Origin: Ascarosepion bandense
Taxonomy: Eukaryota; Mollusca; Cephalopoda; Sepiida; Sepiidae
Assembly: GCA_037127315.1 (NCBI GenBank)
Contig: JBBBDQ010001935.1
Location: 3,735,001 to 3,799,000 of the forward strand
Direction: 5' to 3'
Length of the DNA: 64,000 nt
Made by a program: the position numbers and the translations under genes. The notes beneath the pieces were generated by a model. It was not told the DNA's origin. It made no database searches and saw only the letters and a program-made list of their open reading frames with translations. The first letter of the stretch is position 1. Each line of letters opens with the position of its first letter. Of this stretch, positions 1-10,768 are shown piece by piece.

Positions 1-187
1 CATTTACAAGGCTTGGGTCAACCTGTGGTAAAGTTTTTAGGCACTTTTCAAAAGGTGTCACACACTGGGATCGCCTCCTACAGACCGACAGCATCAAGAA
101 GTCACTTTCCTGACAAATCAACCACGGTGATATATGAAGCTGGGCTTCATGGTCAGAAAGCGAATGTTATAACTACTCAGCCACGTG

Positions 188-190
<3 letters not shown>
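1..190 (-). mobile_element. SINE-B copy, tRNA-headed, cut by window start
   Basis: Read on the minus strand this begins near 190 with a tRNA-like head and runs leftwards. It matches the element at 50725-50988 in the same order: the stretch around ACATTCGCTTTCTGACCATG, the GATTTGTCA segment, the GGCGAT segment and the AAAGTGCCT segment. The head is derived from a tRNA gene, but no tRNA fold or anticodon is claimed. The 3' end lies outside the window. Confidence 0.7.

Positions 191-232
<42 letters not shown>
191..232. repeat. (TA)n microsatellite
   Basis: About 20 TA units directly abut the 5' side of the SINE-B head. It makes a run of isoleucine/tyrosine codons that extends an accidental open frame. 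Confidence 0.95.
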
Positions 233-235
<3 letters not shown>

Positions 236-241
236 CTATAT

Positions 242-877
242 ATACATATGTACATGCACATGTGCATATAAGCACCCACTGACTCATATTCACCTACAAG
301 TGCTAGTTTCCCTAAGCACTCTTCAAAAACATTTCCTTTCTTTCCATGGTATGTACTAATTTCCTGTGTTCTTGTAAGCCAGATGGGAACATTTGTAAAA
401 CAGGGCTTGTTGACTATCTTTTGTTTATTTAATCTTTACATCACTGATGAAATTAGTTCAAGTTTAACATTAAAACTACATTAACAAACATTGTGACTAA
501 GGAATAAAGGCAACTCTTCATTTTCCACTTGCATTCAAATAAGTTAATTTTTTTCACAATAATATCACCCTGAACAAATCTTGAGAGCCACTCAAGGTAG
601 GTGTGTTAAATAAGGAAAAGGCTTTAGAAGGAACCAAAAAAAAAAACAATCTGAAACAGGAAAAACAAAAAGGAAAACTCCTACTACTGTTCAAAAGACA
701 ATGGAGGAGTGGGAACTTATCTATTCCTATTGAGAAAAGAAAATGTAATTCAATATTAATTAATAATCAAAATAGTTATTAAGCAATGATTTCAGAGGCA
801 AACAAAAAAAAAAAAACAAAAATGTCAGAAAATAAAATAAAAATTTCCTGATGTAACTGACAATTCTTATCAGAAAC

Positions 878-916
<39 letters not shown>

Positions 917-1013
917 AACTTTGCAAAATTCAGTTGTCAGTTAATACAGGCAAATCTTAGTTTTATAGAATTATTTCATCTGTTTTTATTCAAGTGGGTC
1001 AAATGAACATTAA
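242..1013. other. AT-rich DNA, no gene seen
   Basis: No recognisable element or coding frame. It contains A-rich stretches and a 32-base A run at 882-913, possibly the tail of an unidentified retroelement. Confidence 0.6.
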
Positions 1014-1042
1014 TCTGAACTTATTTATAAATGGAACTTTGT

Positions 1043-1077
<35 letters not shown>

Positions 1078-1919
1078 CATTACCTATAGACTCTGAAATG
1101 GCTGAACCGATTTTCTTGAAAATTTACACAGTTGTACTACAAACATATGGGAGTGTCCTTAGCTAGGTTTTGTGTTGAGGTACCCCAGATAAATATTGAA
1201 AATTGATAATTGAAAATAATTGGGTTACAAAAGGAGTAGTCCAATTTTAATCAAATTTGATGAGCTCATAGACAAAGACATAAGAAACGATATTCAGAAG
1301 TTTCAAGGTTGCAGTTCTTACAATAGTGCAGAAAATCTATAATATATATATATAAAAACGGCAAGATGTTTGTGTGTGTGTCTGTTTATCTGCCTGTATG
1401 TCTGTATTTTTTTTCAGCCCTTTTATTTTAGTTTTTGCTTCTGGTTTGGCTCTAAATAGGTATAATTGTAGTTCTTAGTCTCAGCCATAATACCATTTAC
1501 TCAGAGGACTTATTTAGCCTTCAAAATTCAGTTCACAATGAAAAAAACTTATTTGATATTGATAGCAGGAAATCAAAATATGACTTTTTTTTTTTTAATC
1601 ATATCACCCCGGGCAAGGCGGTAAGGCCACTGGTGTGCAGGGGGCTATGTAAGAGTGAAAAGATTGGAAAAGATAAAGCCAGAAACCACATCCTAAACAG
1701 GGATCAAGGGATGAGCCTCTACACCTGTCCAATAGACGAGCGATAGTTCAGTCTATCTACTCCAATTTACATCCATTCATTTTTCTTTCGGTCTATGGTT
1801 TCACTTTAACTGGAAACAACTATTGCTTTTTAGTCTTTCATGCCAACATCCAAAGAGTCTGAGCTCCAGGACCATGGATTAGTTTTAAAGCTTTCATTAC
1901 ACCCGAGCTATACTGCTAG
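1014..1919 (+). mobile_element. Helitron-like non-autonomous element, copy 1
   Basis: Starts TCTGAACTTATTTATAAATG and ends with CTAG, preceded by A and followed by T, as expected of Helitron insertion between A and T. It has (GT)n near the 5' end, a conserved stretch around GGCTGAACCGATTTTCTTG, an inner (TA)n, and a 3' block around GGATTAGTTTTAAAGCTTTC. The 3' hairpin seen in other copies is half deleted here. A SINE-D monomer sits inside at 1586-1766. No Rep/helicase coding is present, so it would need help in trans. Confidence 0.7.
1586..1766 (-). mobile_element. SINE-D monomer nested in Helitron copy 1
   Basis: The poly-T at the left is the reverse complement of an A tail. On the minus strand it reads a GGAGTAGATAG-type start, a CTTGATCCCTGTTTAGGATG block, then the LINE-like tail CCTTGCCCGGGGTGATATGA. 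The uninterrupted Helitron at 18329-19039 shows the empty site, so the insertion boundaries are clear to a few bases. Confidence 0.75.
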
Positions 1920-2173
1920 TGAATTTATACTTTAATTCTAGTTGTTATCAAAACATTTTGAATGTTGTGATATCTGATCTTCATCAGATCAGTGAAGATG
2001 GCGACAATGGCTAAAATGCTGCAATAATAACAACAATGATGAGAACAATTGTCGGATTAAATAATGTGAATAATAATTAACTTCTGTCTCAGAAATTTAG
2101 ACAGAGATCTCAGTCTGAATAATTAAATGAATAAAAGTGTATGTGGTCAAACTTTTTCAAATTGTATTGATTT

Positions 2174-2245
2174 ATTTTAATCATTTCACACCAAGCAAGG
2201 TGACAATGCCACTAGATTGCAGCAGGCAGCAGGAAGTGAAAGTGT
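2174..2245 (-). mobile_element. J-LINE 3' tail stub
   Basis: Reverse complement of the shared 3' tail (GTGGCAGTnnnnnGCCTTGCTTGGGGTGAAATGATTA type), with several substitutions. Only the last 70 bases or so remain. Confidence 0.5.
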
Positions 2246-2419
2246 AGGAGTATAAAAAGAATGGAGAGGATTGAGAAAAAGGCTAATTCGAAAAAAAAAA
2301 AAGAAAAAAAAAGGGTTCAAGAAGACAGATAATGACAATTGAAATTACTTTTAAGTCTTTGAAGATTGTAGTTTTCAGTGAATCAAGAAATTGGATGAGA
2401 GTTCCACAGGATGAAAGTG

Positions 2420-2945
2420 TGAGTTTTGTTTAATGGCATATCAACCTCTGTGGGTTATTTAATGCCAAAAAGGTGGGGGGTTTAAAGTATTTTTTTAATG
2501 TTCGGTTATAGTGAAAAAGTTGATTCAGTCAGATTTTAATGAAAATTTTGTTTTTATTCTATATTTTAGAAAACTGAAAATGTCTTATAGTTTTGTGTTC
2601 AAAAATGTTTTGCTAAGAATAATTTTTTTTCCTTCAAAAATTTGTTATGGTAATAATTCTTTTTCTTCAAAAATGTATTATTGGTAATATTTTTCCTTCA
2701 AAAATGTATATTTTCTATAAAAGTGTATTTTTATACTTTCATCATGCTTTGACCCCTGTTTGGAGGTTAACTATTTGCCCATAGCTGAGGCCCTAAAAGG
2801 TGCTACCACTCCGGGTTTGGGTGGACCTGACAACAACAGCAATTAAGAGGTGGTTCCATGCTCCTCACAACCTCCCAATTAGAGGCCTTGTTGCCGGATG
2901 CAGTTTACCGTCATACCCAGGATCCCACAGGAGAGAAGTGTGAGA
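2420..2945 (+). repeat. Dispersed repeat X, copy A (about 530 bp)
   Basis: Begins near GGCATATCAACCTCTGTGGG, followed by TTATTTAATGCCA, a T-rich middle with CTTCAAAAATGT repeats, and a 3' block containing GGTGCTACCACTCCGGGTTT and TTAAGAGGTGGTT. The same order of blocks occurs at 14640-15175, and the 5' block alone at 7975-8123. No coding capacity is seen; class unknown. Confidence 0.6.
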
Positions 2946-4390
2946 AAAAGAAACTATTTGAGTTAAAGTGGTGTTTGCATCTAGCTAGTTCAAAAGTACA
3001 ATGGTGAAATCTAGTTGCCAATCTTGTAGCACACTTAAATTCTTTAGTTGGGACGCCAGGTAAAAAAAAAAAAAAAAACTCGTCAGAGCTGTTGCCATGA
3101 AAATATTTGTAGAACAGACAGAGGGAAGCCTTATCACATCAGTGAGAAAGTGACTGGAGACAAGATTCCTGGATTTTCTCAAGAATCTGGAGATAAACAG
3201 CAGGAGTATCAGACTAGATATGCCAAGAGTATTCAATATATGGACGAATGCAAGAATCATAAAGAAACAAATGTTTCATTTATGGGAAACAAAATTTACT
3301 GCAATATTCAACTTGGTCCCAAAGAGCTGACTTTTCCAATTTTGAATTGCACTCTGATTGAAATATTGTCTGACAAAAGTTTACCTCTGTGTGTGTGTGT
3401 GTGTGTGTGTATATATTTGCAGATTTCATAAAAAAATGACAGACAAGGCATTATAGTTAAGTTTTTTTATGCTATATTTTATGTGGTCTAATAACTTTTT
3501 ATTTTTGAGGATATAAATTATATAATAATTGTCCAATTGCTTTGTTTATCCAGGCACCAAACACAAAAATATTCACAAACAAAGGTAGAAAGTGATCCTT
3601 ATTTATACTGCCAGATTGTCTAACAAGCAGTAGTCCTGTGAAGAAGGGGCATGATAAAAGAATAAGAGCTAACTAATCAAGTTTAATAGTGAAAGTCAAA
3701 AACATCTAGAAACAATCCAAAAATTCAAGAGACTGGTAGATTTTTACAAACATCAACATAGACACCATACATTTGGATGCTAGAATTCTTTTGATAGACA
3801 AGAAGATAACCAAGAACAAAGACTTCAGTGGTAGAGATTGAAGATTTTTTGTTTAGTTTCACAGAGTGCTAATAAGTCTGGAGAACATTTCAAGTGAAAT
3901 GATTCTACACTGCAGAAATTGGTATGAATACCATGAACGTTTATTCACCGAGAGATCTTTCTGATTGGTCACGCCATTCAGGGGAGGGAAGAACATTAGC
4001 ATAGATTCTGGTCCTTAAAGTAGATTTTTGCGAACTACTTTCTGGTAATTTTTCTTCAACTGATCACGCACAAAACACAAACTCTTTTTCGAGATAGCTG
4101 ATGATTATCTCTTTCCCTACAACTTAGCATTTTCAAGTAACAAAATCAAAAACTGTTGTTCAATTTTGGCTTTCATTTCAAGGAACACGCCACTACTTTT
4201 GAATTATTACCTTCCACTTCCCGAATTCTGCGAACGAAAAACTGTATTTCTTCTTCCTAATAAATGTGGAATGATGATTGCAATGAACTGTGATAAAAAT
4301 CAACTGAAATTACGATTGAAAATACTTCTTTCATATGCTGTGTCTTTCCCCCATTGTAAGCCTAGAAATTCAGTTGTTGCTTTCTGGTTC
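2946..4390. other. Unassigned sequence with a 127-codon open frame
   Basis: No repeat family recognised. A plus-strand frame is open at 3048-3431, but it begins in a poly-A stretch and ends in a (GT)n microsatellite (about 3386-3410); the minus strand is open over the same place (2985-3260). No domain is visible. The residues GKPYH and TGDK faintly recall zinc-finger linkers, but no C2H2 pattern is present. I do not call a gene. Confidence 0.35.
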
Positions 4391-4394
4391 TAAG

Positions 4395-6240
4395 TGTACT
4401 TTTCATTTCCATTTTCCTTAAAACTACACCATTGCTCACAAGTTCAGTCTATAGAATTCTCAGCATCCTTCTGTAGAACCAAGCTTCTGTGGACTCAAGT
4501 CTTTTATTCATCTTTAAAGAGATTGTCCATCATTCACTTATTATGTAACAGTTCTGTGAGGAATGAGAAGACTTAACTCCAGTAAAGCGAATTTGTTTGG
4601 CGTGTCAGGTCTTGTTGAAAGATCATGACCACCATTAAAAATGAAATGGATTATTCCGACTTTCGTAGATGTACAATGAAAAAAGTAAGAATTCAAACCT
4701 AGTTGAATTTATGAAATAACAAGTCCCGTGCGAGCAAGAATTGAGTCTCATATGCAAATAGTAGTTCCCCCACCCCTATGCAGGCATAAAATGAGAGTCT
4801 GTGAGCTAGATGAGGTGAGAAGCAAAAGAAACTTTGGTTGGTGCGACGTTGGGTGAACAAACAAATGAAGAGGGAAGAGTGTTTATTGAAACCAAGTACT
4901 TTGATTAATTTTAAGCATCGCAAACAATTGGCGGCCTAAATTAACTACTCTTTCAATACTCTTTTCTTGGTTTCTAACAAAATTTTCTTGTTTTTTAATA
5001 CTTTGCTTAACTTTTATAAGGTATTTTTTATTCCAATGTACCTTTTGGATTTCAATGCAGCATTTTCTATTCTCAGTTAAAGAACTTCCTAGATATTTAA
5101 CCACCACAGACAATTGCTCCTACTCCCCATCAGCATGGATCAAGCTAGTCTCCCTGAAAGTAAAACACTGCACCTCCTCAGTTTAACTCACAACGGACCT
5201 CAAGTGGATTGACTATATAGAATCCAAAGCTAAATCCGCTGCTAAGAAGGTCAGTTCTCTGTGCAGAGCCAGGAAGTTTTTCCCATCTGACTCCATCATG
5301 TACATATACAAATCTACCATCTGCCCGTGCAATGAATACTGCTACCATATCTGGTCAGGTGCTCCTGCTATCCAGTTAGACGTCTTTGACAAAATCTAAT
5401 CGAGAATCTGTAATGTGATCGATCCCAACTTGGCAGCTCGGATACAGTCACTTTCTCACCGGCACAATATAGCTTCCCTGTGTCTCTTCTACAAATACTT
5501 TCACAGCATCTGCTCAGATGAACTTAGCTCACTGATATCCCCTATATATGAATTTACTCGAGCCACAAGATTAACAACTAAGTCCCACCCTTTTACTGTG
5601 AAACCAAGAAATTGTAAATGCAAATTCTACTCCAGCAGCTTCTTTTCTTGCACTTCCTGCCTGTGGAATTCCCTTCCATTTACTTGCTTTCCCGACAGCT
5701 ACAATCTTAAAAAAATTCAAATGTAAAGTCAATAGTCATCTCTTATCTCACTAACTTGCATCCTCTCTCATGATTCTTTCTTCGTCCACTCCACTCATCA
5801 GTATTCTCATCCTTCTCTTACTCTCTTCCTGACACCCCCTGTAACCTGTCACTCTTTCTCATAACTTTCCTTCTATATAACTCCCTGCCCACCAGTGGCA
5901 GTAAAAAGCCTTGCTTAAGGTGACAAAGGTTCAGTTTTTGTACTTGGTTGATTATAATTTTCCAATTTCTAGTTCACTTCTTGGGCTGTTTCTTTTGTTA
6001 ACAACCATACATTCTGTCTTCTTACAATTCATAGTTAGTCCTTTCTTCTCATTTTCTCTTTCTACTTTCCAGACGAGTTCCTGTAGTTTAGTTTACATGT
6101 CGGCTATAAACACTGTGTCATCTGCATATTTTAAATTGTTAAGATTGTGCCCATCAATAATGAATCCCGATAGAACTTCATTTTTCTCAGGATCTACTCA
6201 CTGTAAAATGAAGCATGGTGGAGTAATGAATAGCCGCTCA
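4395..6240 (-). pseudogene. R-LINE (RTE-like) relic split by a J-LINE
   Basis: Minus-strand fragments of an RTE-like reverse transcriptase. At 5929-6235 the YADD-to-thumb region is recognisable. At 4915-5100 the KYLGSSLTEN segment follows. At 4395-4620 the C-terminal part carries the FYRRMLRI type motif. All are broken by stops and frameshifts. The J-LINE at 5101-5927 interrupts between the YADD part and the KYLG part, so it inserted later. The piece 4680-4910 is not recognised. Confidence 0.6.
5101..5927 (+). pseudogene. J-LINE 3' end inserted in R-LINE relic
   Basis: Matches 55501-56556 collinearly: the CCACCACAGACAATTGC start, the thumb region (SLCRARKFFP-like), the SLCLFYKYFHSICSDELSSL segment around 5475-5535, then the 3' UTR and tail GGCAGTAAAAAGCCTTGCTT. 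It is 5' truncated, as is usual for target-primed retrotransposition. A frame of 103 codons at 5415-5726 is the remains of the C-terminus. Confidence 0.8.
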
Positions 6241-6261
6241 GATTGAGGAATTGGAAAACCA

Positions 6262-6488
6262 AGTTGAATTCATTGCATTCAGTTATGCACTAATACCCTT
6301 GGGAAAGGTATTAATCTTTTTCATTCCTCTCTAGTTGTAGACTAAATAGCAAGGTAGACTGGGTTCTAAAGCCTTGGTTGGCAACTACTCTACTGCAGAA
6401 AGTAATGGCAACCAACTGCAAGAAAATCTTCTTTTGAGACATGATTGCCCAAGCAAATATCATGTATGGCACTTAACTGACTGACTGA
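6262..6488 (+). mobile_element. SINE-A, 5' truncated
   Basis: Body of SINE-A lacking its tRNA-like head: GCATTCAGTTATGCACTAAT, ACCCTTGGGAAAGGTATTAA, GGGTTCTAAAGCCTTGGTTG, and the 3' end GGCACTTAACTGACTGACTGA. Immediately followed by a second truncated copy in the same direction. Confidence 0.8.
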
Positions 6489-6489
6489 G

Positions 6490-6603
6490 ATTCACTTATG
6501 GGATAATACCCTTGGGAAAGGTATAAATCCATCTCTTCTCCACCCCAGCTATGGGTAAATAGCAGGAGAGACTGGGTTCTATAACCTTGGGTAGCAACTG
6601 GCC
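6490..6603 (+). mobile_element. SINE-A fragment in tandem with the previous copy
   Basis: Contains ACCCTTGGGAAAGGTATAAA through GGTTCTATAACCTTGGGTAG and stops before the 3' third. Confidence 0.7.
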
Positions 6604-6859
6604 TAGAAGGAAAAAACACTGAATTCAAAATCAGCCTGAAGGTGGATTACCTCACCTGGAGAGTATTTATAGAGTTAACACCCCTACCTGTAAAAAAAAT
6701 CAGTTGCAGAAGCATCAATGACAATGAACCAGCCTAGAACAAAGAGTGATGGCGAGAGGTTGATGATAGCCCCATTGCTCCCAGCGGAGCACAGTCCAAG
6801 AGAAGAATCATGGTAAAGGATACTGAAGATAACAGACTAAAAATATGGCAGCAACAAGG

Positions 6860-7119
6860 TTTTGGTTTGGTTGTTTTGTTTTTATGGCATATCAACCTCC
6901 GTGGGTCATTTATTGCCAACTAAATTTTATTTATTGCTGGTAATACCTTTTCCCTTAGGAAAGGCATGAATCCATCTCTTCTTTCCTTTTCTTTTTTTTT
7001 TTTTTTTTTTTTTTAAAATTTCAAACTACTGCAAGAAAATTTGCCTAATCAGTTATGAATCAAAAGTGACATGCTCACCCCAAACATGTCTCGCATATGG
7101 CACATAAGTGATGAACTGA
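6860..7119 (+). mobile_element. Repeat X fragment, then decayed SINE-A
   Basis: 6860-6925 carries the repeat X start (ATGGCATATCAACCTCCGTG). 6945-7119 is a SINE-A body with a poly-T expansion in the middle and an end near GGCACATAAGTGATGAACTGA. Both are degraded. Confidence 0.5.
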
Positions 7120-7149
7120 AATACTCAAAATAGATAAGTGTCTTTTGTC

Positions 7150-7240
7150 CCTTTTAGAATTTGATCCTTCAAGTCTTCTTTCCTCATTACTTGTCCCTCA
7201 TTCAGCTGTCTCCTCCTGATCTTAAGTTTCCTTTTTGTTT
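7150..7240 (-). pseudogene. R-LINE C-terminal stub
   Basis: Minus strand encodes residues resembling the R-LINE motif RKRQLKFLGHxMRKEGLENL, broken. Nearly the same 80 bases recur at 7885-7967, on the other side of the 5S/tRNA SINE, so the two stubs form a direct duplication around it. Confidence 0.55.
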
Positions 7241-7241
7241 G

Positions 7242-7360
7242 GGCTTATGGCCATATCATGTTGAATACACCAGTTCTTGCTCGATCACCGAAGTTAAGCA
7301 ATGTTGAGCCTGGTCAGTACTTAGATGGGTGACCACTTGGGAATACCAGGTGCTGTAAGC
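7242..7360 (+). ncRNA. 5S rRNA-like module of a composite SINE
   Basis: About 119 bases collinear with animal 5S rRNA: GGCCATATCATGTTGAATAC, the TCGATCACCGAAGTTAAGCA block, CAGTACTTAGATGGGTGACC, GGGAATACCAGGTGCTGTAAGC. The internal promoter region (box A, intermediate element, box C) is recognisable. It differs from canonical 5S at many positions, and a tRNA-like SINE-A head follows within 15 bases, so I read it as the 5' module of a SINE, not as a working 5S gene. A second copy at 59930-60048 has the same neighbour. Confidence 0.8.
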
Positions 7361-7546
7361 GTATAGTGACGGATGTGCGTCGTGGTGCAGTGGATATCGG
7401 CTCGGAAAGTGAAATCGGTGAGCCGAGTTCGAATTCCAGTTGAATACCCTGCATTCACTTAAGCACTGGTACCCTTGGGAAAGGCATTAATCCATCCCTT
7501 CCCTCCAGTTATGGGTTAAATAACAAGGATAGGACTTTGGGACCCT
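7361..7546 (+). mobile_element. SINE-A attached to the 5S module, 3' truncated
   Basis: tRNA-like head with box A TGGTGCAGTGG (7383-7393) and box B GTTCGAATTCC (7427-7437), then the body CCTGCATTCACTTAAGCACT and CCCTTGGGAAAGGCATTAAT. It breaks off near 7546 with none of the usual 3' half. The linker to the 5S module reads GTATAGTGAC, almost as at 60049. Confidence 0.8.
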
Positions 7547-7734
7547 GCCCTTAAAAACAAATTCCAATGAACCTTGATACTCAAAAAGAAAAAAGTATTA
7601 CGAGACACAAAACTTATATAAAAACAACAATAAATTGTTGAAAGAAAAAAGGTATTACCAGCAATAAATAAAGTTTAGTTGGCAATAAATGACCTGCCAA
7701 GGTTGATTTGCCATAAAAACAAAACAACCAACCA

Positions 7735-7967
7735 ACAACCTCCATTTATTCCTATCCTCTGTCACTCTTAAAACTTTTCTTATTGGTATCTCTCCAAAAC
7801 TCTGCTCCAACATCCACTTGCTCAAGCCCATCAAGTATATCACACATTGCTTTCCCATCTCTTTCCCTCTACCCATCTCATGAGAATTTGATCCTTTAAG
7901 CCCTTCCTCACTACATGTCCCTCATTCAGCTGTCTCTTCCTGGTCTTAAGTTCCCCTTTTTGTTTGA
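7735..7967 (-). pseudogene. R-LINE C-terminal relic
   Basis: Minus strand gives GRGKEMGKQCVIYLMGLSKW and then residues like the R-LINE end (ATRDRxxWRAMI), with the RQLKxLGHxMRKEG motif at 7885-7967. Broken copy, no intact reading frame. Confidence 0.6.
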
Positions 7968-7974
7968 ATTTGAG

Positions 7975-8123
7975 TTTTAACGGCATATCAACCTCTGTTG
8001 GTTATTTAATGCCAAAAAGGTGGGGTTTTAAGGTTTTTTTCTGTTTTTTTTTTAATGTTCAGTCATAGTAAGAAGGTTGATTTAGTCAGATTTTAATGAA
8101 AATATTTTGTTTTTACCCTCCAT
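7975..8123 (+). repeat. Dispersed repeat X, 5' part
   Basis: GGCATATCAACCTCTGTTGG, TTATTTAATGCCAAAAAGGT and GATTTAGTCAGATTTTAATG match copy A at 2420-2560. Ends where a SINE-A begins. Confidence 0.65.
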
Positions 8124-8412
8124 GGATATGTGTTGTGGTGCAGTGGATATCAGGGTGCTGAGTTTAAATTCCAGTCAACTTTGTTGCATTCACTTATGCA
8201 CAAATACCCTTGGGAAAGGTATTAATCCATCTCATCCCTCCAGTTATGGGTTAAATAATAGGACAGATTGGGTTCTATAGCCTTGGCTGGCAACCATTCT
8301 ACTATAGGAAAGCAATAGCAACCTACTGTTGGATAATCTTCTGCCTAGTGAGTCATGTCTCTTGCAAGACATGATCGCCCAAAGCGTGTCTTATGTATGG
8401 TATTTAACTGAC
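8124..8412 (+). mobile_element. SINE-A, near full length
   Basis: Head TGTTGTGGTGCAGTGGATAT with box A intact; box B region deleted or eroded (GAGTTTAAATTCC). Body and 3' end AGACATGATCGCCCAAAGCG through TTTAACTGAC present. Confidence 0.8.
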
Positions 8413-8717
8413 CCTCCATGCCAGCATTCTCTCCTGTCTGCTACTCTAACATACTTTTTTCCTTCCTCTTCCCCCTTTTCTTCTTTCTTTCTTCCACCCT
8501 TCCTTTCACTACACTTACTTTCATTGTCTTTACCCACACACACACTCATACAAATCCTGCTGTAATCAAATGAACTGTTGGGATCCTTTGAGGCTAATTC
8601 TAAAATATAGAAAACCATTTTCTCTGTTCAATAAGACAAGTTAAAATATCTTCTACATAAATGTATAACATAATGAGTAGAACATTATCCAAAGCCCATC
8701 ATGTAAATATAATTGCA

Positions 8718-8966
8718 TCACCAAAGCATGAAGCTGAACATATCTGGAAGTGGTACAAGCAAAAACATGTCAAGTCTTGCTTGGTTTAAGGTTACTTTCA
8801 AATCAGTCAAATTTCCTGAAGGCTGCTTAAATACTGGACTTAGTTGAGGATTAAAATCAGGTTTGGGGTGAGATAGATTAAAGTTAAGACTAGTTTGTGA
8901 TTTGTGTGAAGAGATGACATACAAAGACACACGAACAGAAATTAAAAATAGCAAAGTCTGCTTCAT
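8718..8966 (-). CDS. Possible small secreted-type open frame, unrecognised
   Basis: A minus-strand frame of 82 codons from ATG at 8966. Its first 20 residues (MKQTLLFLISVRVSLYVISS) look like a signal peptide: basic residue, hydrophobic core, small residues. The rest has no recognised domain or cysteine pattern and a possible N-glycosylation site (NLT). The DNA around it is not one of the repeat families identified here. There is no clear splice signal or neighbour to support it, so chance is quite possible. Confidence 0.18.
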   Translation of the reverse strand: MKQTLLFLISVRVSLYVISSHKSQTSLNFNLSHPKPDFNPQLSPVFKQPSGNLTDLKVTLNQARLDMFLLVPLPDMFSFMLW

Positions 8967-9170
8967 GATTTATATGGCTGGACATTTACTGAAAGAACAG
9001 ATAATTACAGTCTGTCTAAAGTTATTATGAAAATCACAAACTTCAATAACTTAAATTTCATTTGAACAATTTTTGTCAAATTAATTGAAATATCAGGACA
9101 AAAATTGAGTTAAATATTTAGGCACTTTCAAAATGTTTTGTTAAATTTATTGGATTTATTATAAAACCTG

Positions 9171-9362
9171 CAGTCTGTGCCATACATGATACATGCTTGG
9201 GTGATCATGTCTTTTGATCTATGACAGACTGGGCAGGATATTTTCCTGTAATAGGTTATTATATTCTGAGGTAAACTAGTTGCCAACCAAGGCTAGAGAA
9301 CCCTACCTGCCTTGCTATTCAACCCATAGCTGGAGGGAGAGGAGATGGATTAATACTTTTTC
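9171..9362 (-). mobile_element. SINE-A, truncated
   Basis: Reverse complement of the SINE-A 3' two thirds: the CTTGGGTGATCATGTCTTTT, GGTTGGCAACTAGTTTAC-type and GGGTTGAATAGCAAGGCAGG-type blocks are readable. The head is missing. Confidence 0.75.
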
Positions 9363-9364
9363 AC

Positions 9365-9715
9365 ATTTGATGTAGGCATTTGATGCATTAAGTAAAAGAC
9401 TTCTTATTCTATATCCAAGGACCCTAGTAGGTCATTGACACCCTAAGTAAAAAGTTTCACTTATTCTATATACAATTGTATAGTAGACCATTGAAACCCT
9501 AAGCAAAAGATTTCACTAATTCTATATTCATGGACCCAAGTAGGCATTTGATGACCCTAGTAAATGGTTTCCATTATTCTATATTCATAAACACAAGTAA
9601 ACATTTCCTAAGTAAAAGGTTTCCTTTATTGTATATCCATGGACCCAACTAGGTCTTTAATGCCATGAATAAAATGTTTCACTTATTCTATATCTATGTA
9701 AATCAGAATATCTAA
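9365..9715. repeat. Tandem repeat, about 57 bp unit, six degenerate copies
   Basis: Units centred on ATTCTATATCCATGGACCCA, AGTAGG, ATTGAnnCCCTAAGTAAAA and GTTTCACTT. Copies differ by 15-25 percent. Non-coding. Confidence 0.75.
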
Positions 9716-9974
9716 CAAAAATGACAGATGGCTCTTTAGAAAGAAACATGAGTATTTTAACATAAATACAGTGAGCATTTTCTTACAACTTTATCCCAGT
9801 TCATGACACAGAAAAAAACAAAAAGAAAAAAAAAAAGAAAAAAAAAAATCACACATTAAAAGGCATTGAATTCTGTTGTTAGTTTTATTGAATAGTTTCC
9901 TGTGAAAACAAATATTCAAAATATTTGTGGATAGATATTGCTGTTGTTTTATGTTTTGTTTATTTCTGTTGCAT

Positions 9975-10040
9975 TTGTCACATATGAGAGATCATAGACC
10001 TCCACAACTTCTTGTCCTTTGTAGCTCTAAGTAAGTTTTG
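9975..10040 (-). pseudogene. R-LINE terminal stub
   Basis: Carries the end of the R-LINE reading frame on the minus strand (GATCATAGACCTCCACAACT on plus). The same stub plus downstream bases (AGCTCTAAGTAAGTTTT type) recurs at 10490-10575, flanking a SINE-A. Confidence 0.45.
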
Positions 10041-10123
10041 CATTTGTCACAACTCCAAATGATACTGAAAAATAATGGTCTCAAGACATTTTACCTCTAA
10101 AAATAAAAAAATATTACCATTAA

Positions 10124-10431
10124 GTCAGTCAGTTAAGTGTCATACATGATACTCGCTTTGGGTGATCATATCTCGAAAGAGACATGACTGACTGGCAGAA
10201 GATTATCCCACAGTAGGTTGCCATTGCTTTCTGCGGTAGACAGATTGCCAATCAAGGCTATAGAACCCTATTTAACCCTATTTATTTAACCCATAACTGA
10301 AGGGAAGAGACGGATTAATACCTTTCACAAGGGTATTTGCATGTAAGTGAATGCAAGGAATTCAACTGGAATTCGAACTCGGTTCCAAGATATCTCATTC
10401 CATACCTATATCCACTGCACCACAATGCCCA
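10124..10431 (-). mobile_element. SINE-A, full length
   Basis: Minus-strand copy from the CAGTCAGTTAAGTGTCATAC end to the head at about 10431 (CCACTGCACCACAATGCCC on plus). Boxes A and B are partly changed. A (TAAA)n run follows at 10436-10452. Confidence 0.85.
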
Positions 10432-10489
10432 TTCTATAAATAAATAAATAAACATGTAATTGTGAATAAAATTAAATACAGTTCTTCAA

Positions 10490-10575
10490 TATGCCATGTT
10501 CCTTCAGGACATATGGGAGATCATAGCCCTCCACAACTTCCTATCCTATGTAACTCTAAGTAAGTTTTATCTTTT
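10490..10575 (-). pseudogene. R-LINE terminal stub, second copy
   Basis: Same as 9975-10040: GGGAGATCATAGCCCTCCAC and AACTCTAAGTAAGTTTT on plus. The pair lies on both sides of the SINE-A, a local duplication. Confidence 0.45.
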
Positions 10576-10768
10576 TGCTATCTCACATAATCTCTATACC
10601 GCCAACCATTTACACAAGATCATAACATTGGTTATTTACCACTTTCTTTAGTCTAGCGATTCCTAAACTGGGAGAAACTTGAGATTACCAGGGGGGAAAT
10701 AATTACACGACCTGCTAAATAAAAAAAACCTCAGATGGATATTCTCATGTCTGAGATGAAATCCTTCT

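Noticed and set aside
3048..3431. 127-codon open frame
   Set aside because: Starts in a poly-A run and ends in a (GT)n run; no domain or splice support; the weak zinc-finger resemblance lacks the C2H2 residues.
7242..7360. Functional 5S rRNA gene
   Set aside because: Too many differences from canonical 5S, no T-run terminator directly after it, and fused to a SINE head at both loci.
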